From an uncultured bacterium (lineage in GTDB: Bacteria; Hydrogenedentota; Hydrogenedentia; Hydrogenedentales; JAEUWI01): a stretch of DNA of 13,245 nucleotides. Positions 7,502 to 13,245 of this stretch are shown piece after piece. The notes beneath the pieces were generated by a model that did no database searches, was not told the origin of the DNA, and saw only the letters and a program-made list of their open reading frames with translations. The stretch spans positions 1 to 13,245 of the forward strand of contig CALAXS010000536.1 in NCBI GenBank assembly GCA_937895305.1. The letters are read 5' to 3'. Position 1 is the stretch's first letter; every line of letters begins with the position of its first letter. The position numbers were made by a program, and so were the translations under genes.

Positions 7502-7537
7502 TACAGAGGATAGAGTCATTTGCCTTTAATTCTTGTC

Positions 7538-7559
7538 ATTCCCGGCCCCGACCGGGAAT
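7538..7559. repeat. dRS3-like palindrome D (ATTCCCGG-N6-CCGGGAAT)
   Basis: Perfect 8-bp arms (7538-7545 and 7552-7559) flank the loop CCCCGA. It has the ATTCCC...GGGAAT form of dispersed repeats such as Neisseria dRS3 (where the spacer is 8; here it is 10 between those hexamers) and of similar REP elements in other genomes. The likeness is in form only; homology is not claimed. Confidence 0.55.
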
Positions 7560-7618
7560 CCCTCGAACGGTATCCTATAATCCAGTCGGAGCATAGAAGG
7601 GCAGACTAACAGTGTCGA

Positions 7619-9091
7619 TTAACCCTTCAACCCCAGCCCATTCCAAGCGTCTGTATTCTCAGGGATAAAGGTTTCCAACTCCACCGAAGCAGCAACCGTT
7701 TCACGCAATGCGTCCAGTGACGCCAAAGCGCCCACACCCATGGCCTGTACGCCAATGTTCCCCAGCGCGGTCGCCTCAATGGGACCTGTTACCACCGGAA
7801 TGCCACAGGCATCCGCCGTCATCTGACAGAGCAATTTGTTTTGCGTACCACCGCCGATGATGTGCAGCGTTTCCGTCTTGCGTCCCAGCACCCCATCCAT
7901 ATCCGCCAGTGTATCCCGGTACTTCACCGCCAGACTCTCCAGCGCGCACCGTGTAATTTCACCGCGTGATTCAGGCACAGCCTGACCGGACTCCTTACAC
8001 AAAGTCTGAATCATCTCCGGCATGTGTTCCGGCGCCAACAGACGTTCATCATCCAAATCAATGATAGGCCCGAAAGGTTTCGCGTCCGCTGCTTCTGTGG
8101 TAATGGTGGCGTAATCCAACGTTGTCCCTTCACGTTCCCACGCGCGACGACATTCCTGCACCAGCCACAACCCGAAAATGTTTTTAAGGAAACGTATCTT
8201 GCCCCCGGCACCGCCCTCATTGGTAAAGGACGCCGCAAGACTCGCGTCGCTCACCTCCGGCTCATCCAGCTCCGCACCCAGCAAGGACCACGTACCGCTC
8301 GAAAGATACGCCCAGGGCTTCGAGGTGTCCGTAACCGGCACTGACGCCACCGCAGCACCCGTGTCATGGGTACATGGTGCAATGATAGGAATATCTGCAT
8401 CCAGTCCCGTCGTCGCTGCAATCTCCGGCAACAAGGTGCCAATGACCGAACCCGGATCCACAGGATCCAGAAACAGCCTCCGGGGAATACCCAGGGCCTT
8501 AATCAATCCGTCATTCCACTTTCGCGTATGGGGATCCAGTAATTGCGTTGTGGAAGCACCAGAATATTCACACGCTTTCGCCCCACTCAAGAGATAGCCA
8601 AGCACATCCCCCATCATGAGCAAGGTATCTGCGGCTTTCAAAACAGGCGAATCACGCTCCACCAGACTCAGCAGCTGAAAATTGGTATTGAACGGCAGGT
8701 ATTGGATGCCCGTACCCTTATAAATTTCCTCACGCGATACCTTGGTAAACGCCTTCTCCTGCATCCCGTCATTGCGCTTATCCCGGTAATGCACCGGATT
8801 TCCCAGTACCGTCCCGTCCTCCGCCACCAACCCGAAATCCACGCCCCAGGTATCCACACCAATCCCGTCCAGCTCCGCCGTGTGCTCCTTCGCACAGATA
8901 CGCAGCCCCGTGATCATGTCCTCATAGATACGCGTCAGATCCCACTGCCGCACCCCCAGCATCATCAGCCCTTCCGTACGGAAACGATGGATGACTTCCA
9001 GTGCTATCTTGCCACCCGCCAAGGTGCCCAATACCGCGCGACCACTTTCCGCACCTAAATCAAACGCCAGAAATTTATACTGTTCTTTCAT
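7619..9091 (-). CDS. rhaB: Rhamnulokinase (FGGY family)
   Basis: RhaB phosphorylates L-rhamnulose to L-rhamnulose-1-phosphate in L-rhamnose catabolism. The 490-residue product has the two ATPase domains of FGGY kinases: FLAFDLGAESGR (7-18, phosphate loop), GIGVDTWGVDFGL (76-88, typical of rhamnulokinases), HYRDKRNDGM (101-110), CTHDTGAAVAS (240-250, Asp243 the expected catalytic base), YLSSGTWSL (262-270), FLKNIFGLWLVQECRR (301-316), IIGGGTQNKLL (411-421) and EATALGNIGVQA (439-450). The FLKNxxGLWLxQE stretch favours rhamnulokinase over xylulokinase. The frame can be read from a TTG at 9097, but the ATG at 9091 with GGTGGAG upstream is preferred. No other rhamnose gene (isomerase, aldolase, transporter, regulator) is in the window, so it is isolated, between flagellar genes and a repeat cluster. 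Confidence 0.93.
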   Translation of the reverse strand: MKEQYKFLAFDLGAESGRAVLGTLAGGKIALEVIHRFRTEGLMMLGVRQWDLTRIYEDMITGLRICAKEHTAELDGIGVDTWGVDFGLVAEDGTVLGNPVHYRDKRNDGMQEKAFTKVSREEIYKGTGIQYLPFNTNFQLLSLVERDSPVLKAADTLLMMGDVLGYLLSGAKACEYSGASTTQLLDPHTRKWNDGLIKALGIPRRLFLDPVDPGSVIGTLLPEIAATTGLDADIPIIAPCTHDTGAAVASVPVTDTSKPWAYLSSGTWSLLGAELDEPEVSDASLAASFTNEGGAGGKIRFLKNIFGLWLVQECRRAWEREGTTLDYATITTEAADAKPFGPIIDLDDERLLAPEHMPEMIQTLCKESGQAVPESRGEITRCALESLAVKYRDTLADMDGVLGRKTETLHIIGGGTQNKLLCQMTADACGIPVVTGPIEATALGNIGVQAMGVGALASLDALRETVAASVELETFIPENTDAWNGLGLKG

Positions 9092-9134
9092 AACCAATAT
9101 ACTCCACCCGTGAAACCTGGATTAGTATCCAACT

Positions 9135-9176
9135 TTAGCATAAAAGACTGGTCACGAAACAGAACGATAATGCTAA
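9135..9176. promoter_or_regulatory. Possible operator: TTAGCAT ... ATGCTAA inverted repeat upstream of rhaB
   Basis: TTAGCAT (9135-9141) and ATGCTAA (9170-9176) are perfect inverted 7-mers 28 bp apart. A near copy, TTAGTAT (9122-9128), stands 13 bp before the first in direct orientation. Such spaced half-sites in front of a sugar kinase gene suggest a regulator site, but no known regulator motif is recognised. Confidence 0.35.
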
Positions 9177-9188
9177 TGGCAGTTACAC

Positions 9189-9226
9189 AAAAAAGACCCC
9201 ATAGCGGATTATACCACTACGGGGTC
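9189..9226 (-). terminator. Intrinsic terminator of the fliD-fliS operon
   Basis: On the minus strand, 20 bp past the fliS stop, GACCCC (9226-9221) pairs with GGGGTC (9200-9195), and the stem continues with GTA/TAT-type and GG/CC pairs to a 6-nt loop at 9213-9208. Six T residues follow (9194-9189). This is a textbook rho-independent terminator in the right place and direction. Confidence 0.85.
9208..9216 (-). promoter_or_regulatory. Candidate extended -10 element for rhaB inside the terminator loop
   Basis: The minus strand reads TGGTATAAT at 9216-9208, a perfect extended -10 (TGn plus TATAAT). No -35 at 17 bp is convincing, as an extended -10 can allow. A transcript would start near 9201, in the second arm of the hairpin, so it would escape termination and run into rhaB with a leader of about 110 nt. 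It may also be a chance match in an AT-rich loop. Confidence 0.35.
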
Positions 9227-9246
9227 AGTCTTCTTGCAACAGGAGC

Positions 9247-9690
9247 TTAGCCCTGTAAATTTAACATGGCCGAACCATGTGCATTGATTTGTGCGGGTTC
9301 CGCCTGCCCTGCTTTTGCCAGGGAATCAAAGGCTTCCTGCCATGTATCGCGAATCACCGCCATCAAGTCCAGGCATTCATCGATTAACGACGAATCCTTC
9401 TTTACATTGGCCTGGATAAGCAAGTGCTGGAAGTATTCATAAAGCTGATCCAGATGCCCGGCGATGACACCTGCCTTCATATCCAGCGCGCCTCGCAACT
9501 CCGCAATAATATCCTGGGCACGGATGAGATTGTTATGCACGCCCTCATTACTTCCCATTTTCATCTGGCGCTTGGCTTCTTCCGCGCGGTTGATCGCACC
9601 GTTAAACAACATGACGACCAGCTTGCCCTGTGACGCCGTCTCCACATCCACCGCCTTATACGCACCAAATTGTGAAGTTGAAGCAGACAT
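9247..9690 (-). CDS. fliS: Flagellar export chaperone FliS
   Basis: FliS binds the C-terminus of flagellin in the cytoplasm, stops it polymerising early and delivers it to the flagellar export gate. The 147-residue helical product has the family's N-terminal pattern YKAVDVETASQGKLVVMLFN (11-30), then GAINRAEEAKRQM, the central AQDIIAELRGALD, and HLDQLYEYFQHLLIQANVKK (79-98), which fits the conserved LYDY...ANxxxD region. Length is near the usual 125-150. The start at 9690 has AAAGGAG seven nt upstream. It follows fliD by 24 bp, the usual order, and ends just before a strong terminator. No flagellin gene is in the window. Confidence 0.93.
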   Translation of the reverse strand: MSASTSQFGAYKAVDVETASQGKLVVMLFNGAINRAEEAKRQMKMGSNEGVHNNLIRAQDIIAELRGALDMKAGVIAGHLDQLYEYFQHLLIQANVKKDSSLIDECLDLMAVIRDTWQEAFDSLAKAGQAEPAQINAHGSAMLNLQG

Positions 9691-9714
9691 AAAAATACTC
9701 CTTTATAATTGCCC

Positions 9715-11427
9715 CTAAAACCGACCTAATATAGATAATGCCGAACTTTGGTTCTGAAAACCAGCCGACAGTGTTTCCAACTGGGTGAATTGCCGCCGCA
9801 ATCGCGATTCCTTCTGACCGATACGCGTCTCAACCCGCTCAATCTGATCGCGCAAGCTCTGAATCTGTGTATCAATGGAGCCATTCGCCTTCGCGCGCGC
9901 ATTCAGAAAACCCGTCGCCTTCGCAGCTTCATCTATAAACGGATATAACAAATCCGAAACACCCGATCCGCTATTATTATGGAACAACTGCTCCACATTC
10001 TGGCGGTCATCCCGCAGTGCCTCGCGCAATATATCCCCATCCAGCGTCAGGGTTGCACCAACACTCGAATCAAAATCTTCACCCGTCGTAATACCAATAT
10101 CCAGGAGGCTCTCGAAATCACCAATACCCGTCACCTGACTGAAGACCTGCGTAAACAAAAAGCTCTCCAGATTCCGGATAGTACCATCGCCCGCCAAAGG
10201 GCCTTCCGGCCCCGTCAACTCACGTATCTTGGTGACCGTTGCATTGAATTCATCGACGAACTCTTGAACATCTTCCAGGATAGCATCATCATCCGACCCC
10301 ACCGTCACCGTGGTCGTTCCTGCTGCCAGCAACTTCAGGTTTACACCACTGATCACATCCGAAACTTCATTCGTGCTACGGGTCAGTACAGGCCCACCAT
10401 TAACGGTTAGCTGTGCATTGTTTCCGGCGGTTTGTGTCGCGGTATCCAGATTGACTACCGAAAGGAAATTACTCGTATCCCCGACCCCGCCAAAACGAAT
10501 TGTTGGGCTACCCAGTTGATTCGATATAACGCGAATTCCATCCGTTGAACCATCATAGCTCGCCTGCACCCCCGCATCAGAACTGTTCAAGGTTTCGATA
10601 ATGCCCTGAATAGAATCATTGGCCGGGTCGATGGTGATGCTCACCCCGTTAATCGAAAAACTGCCCGCAGTAATTGCACCATCCACAAAACGCACATCAT
10701 TCAACACGGCCCCGGAATCCACCGCGCCCAGGTTACGCGTACTGGTAACCTCATTGGAGCCACTACCATTGGGCAGTTGTGTCGCACCCTCCACCCCGAT
10801 GGCATTCAGAAAATTACTCGTATCATCATCCGCACCCAGATTAATTAATGCAGTATCACCCGGTGTCGTATTTGCCAGGATGACTTTGTCATTCACCGCA
10901 TCATAACTTGCGGTAACACCAGCACCACTGGATGTAATCGTGGACAGAATCGAATCCAGGCTGGTGGTGTCCGCATTCAGCGTAATCTCCACCCCGTTAA
11001 TGGTAAAAGTGCCCGACTCCACCGCAGTACTGAATGTCGTACCCGACAGGGGTATCGTGGTATTCACATTCGCGCCCATTCGACTGCTGCTCGTTGCATT
11101 GGTTGCACTTGCCAGCTGCAGCACCTCAACATTAAATGCACCGACTACCGGATTCGACGAATTCACTTCCGTCGTTAATATGGTCTCTTCACTGGTAGTC
11201 GATTGAAAAGCATTAAAGATATTGGTGAGCCGAAAGTCCTGCGTCCGGTTTCGGAAGGATTGAATCTGTGTCCGCAATTCACGGATAGCCGTCTGCTTTG
11301 CTTCCAGCGCATCAATCCGCTGGTTATATCGGGCGATGGGTTGGCGTTCGAGCTGCATTAACTGACTGATGAGGGCAGCTGAATCGATGCCCGTTATCAA
11401 GCCGCCTGCGCTAATGCCACCACTCAT
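9715..11427 (-). CDS. fliD: Flagellar hook-associated protein 2 (filament cap) FliD
   Basis: FliD caps the growing filament outside the cell and guides flagellin assembly. The 570-residue product has the conserved N-terminus GGLITGIDSAALISQLMQLE (8-27) followed by a coiled coil, and the C-terminal coiled coil from about 515 to 560 with ESRLRRQFTQLETLSAGF and a hydrophobic end. These ends form the D0/D1 core. The exposed middle carries two related 72-74 residue repeats (138-211 and 255-326) of the flagellin hook IN kind, both starting FxINGVxIT and ending DTSNFL. There is no signal peptide, as expected for a type III flagellar export substrate. The start at 11427 has AGGAG ten nt upstream. A sigma-28-type promoter lies about 70 bp before the start, and fliS follows in the same operon. 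Confidence 0.95.
   Translation of the reverse strand: MSGGISAGGLITGIDSAALISQLMQLERQPIARYNQRIDALEAKQTAIRELRTQIQSFRNRTQDFRLTNIFNAFQSTTSEETILTTEVNSSNPVVGAFNVEVLQLASATNATSSSRMGANVNTTIPLSGTTFSTAVESGTFTINGVEITLNADTTSLDSILSTITSSGAGVTASYDAVNDKVILANTTPGDTALINLGADDDTSNFLNAIGVEGATQLPNGSGSNEVTSTRNLGAVDSGAVLNDVRFVDGAITAGSFSINGVSITIDPANDSIQGIIETLNSSDAGVQASYDGSTDGIRVISNQLGSPTIRFGGVGDTSNFLSVVNLDTATQTAGNNAQLTVNGGPVLTRSTNEVSDVISGVNLKLLAAGTTTVTVGSDDDAILEDVQEFVDEFNATVTKIRELTGPEGPLAGDGTIRNLESFLFTQVFSQVTGIGDFESLLDIGITTGEDFDSSVGATLTLDGDILREALRDDRQNVEQLFHNNSGSGVSDLLYPFIDEAAKATGFLNARAKANGSIDTQIQSLRDQIERVETRIGQKESRLRRQFTQLETLSAGFQNQSSALSILGRF
10450..10665 (-). repeat. FliD internal repeat unit 2 (hook IN motif)
   Basis: Residues 255-326 of FliD, starting SFSINGVSIT and ending DTSNFLSVVNL. 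Shared with unit 1 are the INGVxIT start, the ILSTITSSGAGVTASYD / IIETLNSSDAGVQASYD core and the closing DTSNFL. A protein-level duplication; the DNA copies have diverged. Confidence 0.7.
10795..11016 (-). repeat. FliD internal repeat unit 1 (hook IN motif)
   Basis: Residues 138-211 of FliD, starting GTFTINGVEIT and ending DTSNFLNAIGV. It aligns with unit 2 at an offset of about 117 residues with only small gaps. Confidence 0.7.
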
Positions 11428-11494
11428 AATGCAATCACTCCTGTTTCAATCCCATGCATCTTCCATTCAAAACCCGAAGACGCTTCATACCTCT

Positions 11495-11521
11495 ATATCG
11501 GCACCCGGACTACAGACTTTA
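11495..11521 (-). promoter_or_regulatory. Sigma-28 (FliA-type) promoter of fliD-fliS
   Basis: On the minus strand, TAAAGTCT (11521-11514), an 11-bp spacer, and GCCGATAT (11502-11495). This matches the FliA consensus TAAAGTTT-N11-GCCGATAA at seven of eight positions in each box with the exact spacer. Transcription would start near 11488, about 60 nt before the fliD ATG, so fliD-fliS behaves as a late flagellar operon. Confidence 0.85.
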
Positions 11522-11580
11522 GCAAAATGACAAATGCGGTTGTATTCCATGCGTTTTTGAGCCTTTAGAATATGTAATAC

Positions 11581-11602
11581 ACTGTAAACAGTAGACTTAC
11601 AG
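11581..11602. repeat. Overlapping inverted repeats around CTGTAA / TTACAG
   Basis: ACTGT-AA-ACAGT (11581-11592) overlaps CTGTAA-N9-TTACAG (11582-11602). It may be an operator for scpA or fliD. It is not a LexA box, as the CTGT-N8-ACAG spacing is not met. Confidence 0.3.
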
Positions 11603-11765
11603 AACCCTGAATAAAAATACTCTCCCGGAAAGACCACAAATACTATACCTGATCATTTCACGGTTGCGCTGCACCATCCCCACAAGGTAGGATCCACCCC
11701 GGTACAGTACACCACGGGCTGGGCATTGTACACGATAACCGTAGACCCAGGGACCCCTATTCACC

Positions 11766-12719
11766 TTGACAGACACACAAGAGCAAACGGCAGAAACACC
11801 TGAGGCAAAAGCAGTTACAGAAGCTGATGCTGTTCAGCATGCCCCAGAATCCGCCGAATCCATTATCGTGGACGAGCTTGCCGATGCAATGCTCCGTATC
11901 GAGCTGGATCAATTCGAAGGCCCCTTCGAGGTACTCCTCTATCTCATTCGCTCCCAGGAAATCGATATTTTCGACATTCCCATCGTAAAGATTACCGATC
12001 AATACCTGATTCTCATCGAACGGATGCATGAGGAATCCATTGAGATTGCAGGCGATTTTATCGTCATGGCCGCCACACTCATCCAGATAAAATCCAGAAT
12101 GATCCTTCCCGTCGAAATTGACGATGATGATGAAGAAGAAATCGAAGAAGAAGATCCACGCCTGGAACTCGTCGAAAAGCTCCTGGAGTACCGTAAATTT
12201 CGCGACATTACGACTGGCCTCAACTACCGCTGGGATGAAGCTACGGACTGGTACACACGAAACGTCAAGCCCCGCGTTATGGACACCGAGGACGAAGATG
12301 AAGAATTGGAAGTCGACCTTTTCGATCTCATCAAGGCTATCCGCGGCATCCTCCGCTATATGGGCGATGAAGCCATCCACGAGATTATCACCGAAGGCTC
12401 CTCCATCGATGAAAAAATCGACCGTATCGAGAGCCTGCTCAATGACCGTGACACGGTGACCTGGTATGAACTGCTCACGGAATCAAAGAGCAAGATAGAA
12501 GTGGTCTGTTGCTTCCTTGCCATTCTTGAGCTTTGCCGTATGCATCGCATTCGTGTCCACCAGCACCACCCCTTCGAAGATATCCGCCTCTTTCAGCGTT
12601 CCGAAGAAGAGATTGCCGCATTCCAGGACACCATAGCTGCTGAAGAAGCAGAAGTCCAGCGCGACCGGGCCGAAGAAGTGGCTGCCCTTGATGCAGAGCG
12701 CGGCATACCCGCTGAATAG
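11766..12719 (+). CDS. scpA: Segregation and condensation protein A (kleisin)
   Basis: ScpA is the kleisin that bridges the SMC heads and binds ScpB. The family core begins at residue 42, LRIELDQFEGPFEVLLYLIR (43-62), followed by EIDIFDIPIVKITDQY and AGDFIVMAATLIQIKSRMIL (95-114). An acidic linker (D119 to D130) and the C-terminal winged helix (about 213-276, ending ELCRMHRIRVHQ) follow. The 317 residues exceed the usual 250 because of a 41-residue acidic N-terminal tail and a charged, probably coiled C-terminal tail (278-315). The long form starts at TTG 11766 with only AGGGA 12 nt upstream; the ATG at 11889 would give a standard ScpA start but has no good ribosome binding site. The long form is preferred because ScpB here also has an acidic tail. 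yraN follows by 41 bp; scpB is not adjacent. Confidence 0.93.
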   Translation: MTDTQEQTAETPEAKAVTEADAVQHAPESAESIIVDELADAMLRIELDQFEGPFEVLLYLIRSQEIDIFDIPIVKITDQYLILIERMHEESIEIAGDFIVMAATLIQIKSRMILPVEIDDDDEEEIEEEDPRLELVEKLLEYRKFRDITTGLNYRWDEATDWYTRNVKPRVMDTEDEDEELEVDLFDLIKAIRGILRYMGDEAIHEIITEGSSIDEKIDRIESLLNDRDTVTWYELLTESKSKIEVVCCFLAILELCRMHRIRVHQHHPFEDIRLFQRSEEEIAAFQDTIAAEEAEVQRDRAEEVAALDAERGIPAE

Positions 12720-12760
12720 TATCCACCGTTTACGCTAACGTACAGATCAGGAACCCAGGC

Positions 12761-13186
12761 ATGGGACTCATTCAAAAGCTGCGAAACGCCCTGAACCGGG
12801 GCGCATCCTCACCCGAATCCGGGGGCGATGATCGACACTCCCTCGGCAAGCTCGGCGAGGCCCTGGCAGCATCCCACCTGAAACGCCAGGGCTATACCAT
12901 TCTCGATCGGAATCTTCGCATGGGCCGCAATGAAATCGATCTCCTCGCACAAGATAGCGACAAGACGATCTGCTTTGTAGAAGTGAAGACCCGTGCCAAA
13001 GACGATGGCATCCCCCCGGAAGCCGCTGTTGGCCCGGGAAAACAAGCGCACCTGCGTCATGCTGCCCAGATTTGGCTCGGTCAACACCAAAAGGCAGATA
13101 CCAGCTATCGCTTCGATGTGGTTAGTATCATCATGGAAAACGGAAAAGCCCCCGATATAACCCTCTTCAAAGACGCATTTCAGTAA
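12761..13186 (+). CDS. yraN: YraN/UPF0102 family endonuclease-like protein
   Basis: A 141-residue member of UPF0102, a family with the restriction-endonuclease (PD-(D/E)xK) fold whose biological role is not settled, though links to DNA repair or Holliday-junction processing have been proposed. The likely active-site residues are visible: Glu33 in KLGEALAASHL, Asp60 in RNEIDLLAQD, and Glu74 and Lys76 in CFVEVKTRAK. The typical RNLRxGxxEID stretch is at 50-60. The first 25 residues are an extra Ser/Gly-rich segment; the core starts at about 26. The start at 12761 has AGGA eight nt upstream and follows scpA by 41 bp, probably in one operon. No signal peptide. Confidence 0.92.
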   Translation: MGLIQKLRNALNRGASSPESGGDDRHSLGKLGEALAASHLKRQGYTILDRNLRMGRNEIDLLAQDSDKTICFVEVKTRAKDDGIPPEAAVGPGKQAHLRHAAQIWLGQHQKADTSYRFDVVSIIMENGKAPDITLFKDAFQ

Positions 13187-13245
13187 TGGCACTGTTCCTC
13201 TGGCATGGAACTTGTGAATCCATGTGTACCCAGTAGCGAGTTGCG
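13187..13245. other. Short region after yraN, no gene seen
   Basis: The last 59 bases hold an inverted repeat, CATGGA (13204-13209) and TCCATG (13219-13224), without a T-run. A 16-codon frame at 13186 overlapping the yraN stop is too short to support as a gene. Confidence 0.5.

Larger units (their letters stand above)
7354..7618. other. Convergent intergenic region with four palindromes
   Basis: These 265 bp lie between the stop of the plus-strand operon and the stop of the minus-strand rhamnulokinase gene. No gene is seen. The region is dominated by four stem-loop sequences, listed separately, and probably stops transcription from both sides, though none has the T-run of a classical intrinsic terminator. 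The TATAAT at 7576-7581 has no matching -35. Confidence 0.7.
11428..11765. other. Divergent fliD/scpA intergenic region
   Basis: These 338 bp separate the divergent fliD and scpA genes. They hold the sigma-28 promoter for fliD (11495-11521) and an inverted-repeat cluster at 11581-11602. For scpA no good sigma-70 promoter was found; TACTCT, 17 bp, TACTAT (11618-11646) is the best but weak. No small gene is supported. Confidence 0.6.

Noticed and set aside
7576..7581. Perfect TATAAT on the plus strand
   Set aside because: It has no -35 partner and no extended -10, and it points into the antisense of rhaB between convergent genes.
11582..11602. LexA-like SOS box (CTGT ... ACAG)
   Set aside because: The spacing between CTGT and ACAG is 13, not 8, and neither neighbour is a typical SOS gene.
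12118..12183. Low-complexity GATGATGAAGAAGAA stretch considered as a DNA repeat
   Set aside because: It simply encodes the acidic linker of ScpA and is not a separate repeat element.
11757..12380. 207-residue open frame on the minus strand
   Set aside because: It is antisense to scpA, and its apparent Phe-rich stretches mirror the acidic codons of ScpA.
13186..13236. 16-codon frame overlapping the yraN stop (TAATG)
   Set aside because: It is too short, with no ribosome binding site or recognisable sequence.

Overview
The window is a chromosomal stretch from a motile, Gram-negative-type bacterium. The signs are a lipoprotein with a lipobox, a secreted protein with a C-terminal membrane helix, late flagellar genes, and separate ScpA and ScpB condensin subunits in place of MukBEF. 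Moderate GC, a Gfo/Idh/MocA oxidoreductase, a rhamnulokinase and a dockerin-like secreted protein with a sorting-type tail suit a little-cultured lineage of the PVC, Planctomycetes or Hydrogenedentota kind. That placement is inference and cannot be settled from this sequence. No transposase, integrase, tRNA, rRNA or CRISPR array was seen.

Layout. Positions 1-3488 are all on the minus strand. In transcription order they hold aroF (DAHP synthase, type I-beta with an N-terminal ferredoxin-like domain), scpB, an RsuA/RluB-type pseudouridine synthase, a secreted EF-hand protein, and the start of a lipoprotein cut by the window edge. Positions 3489-3719 form a divergent promoter region. Positions 3720-7353 are on the plus strand: Gfo/Idh/MocA oxidoreductase, aroB, a TPR protein and an unrecognised 215-residue protein, tightly spaced and probably one operon. 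Positions 7354-7618 separate two convergent genes and hold four hairpin-forming palindromes of the REP or dRS3 kind. Positions 7619-9091 are a rhamnulokinase on the minus strand. Positions 9247-11427 are the fliD-fliS operon on the minus strand, with a near-consensus sigma-28 promoter upstream and an intrinsic terminator downstream. Positions 11766-13186 are scpA and yraN on the plus strand.

How the genes fit together. The first two enzymes of the shikimate pathway, DAHP synthase and 3-dehydroquinate synthase, lead or sit in two operons that diverge from one control region. The two kleisin-complex partners ScpA and ScpB are split about 9 kb apart on opposite strands, each next to unrelated housekeeping genes. 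The flagellar cap protein and the flagellin chaperone are in a late-class, FliA-type transcription unit.

Most of the window is ordinary housekeeping sequence, and I see no convincing new multi-gene system. The points most worth checking are the sigma-28 promoter, the nested terminator and promoter between fliS and rhaB, the palindrome cluster at 7364-7559, and the unknown protein at 6706-7353 with its TPR neighbour.
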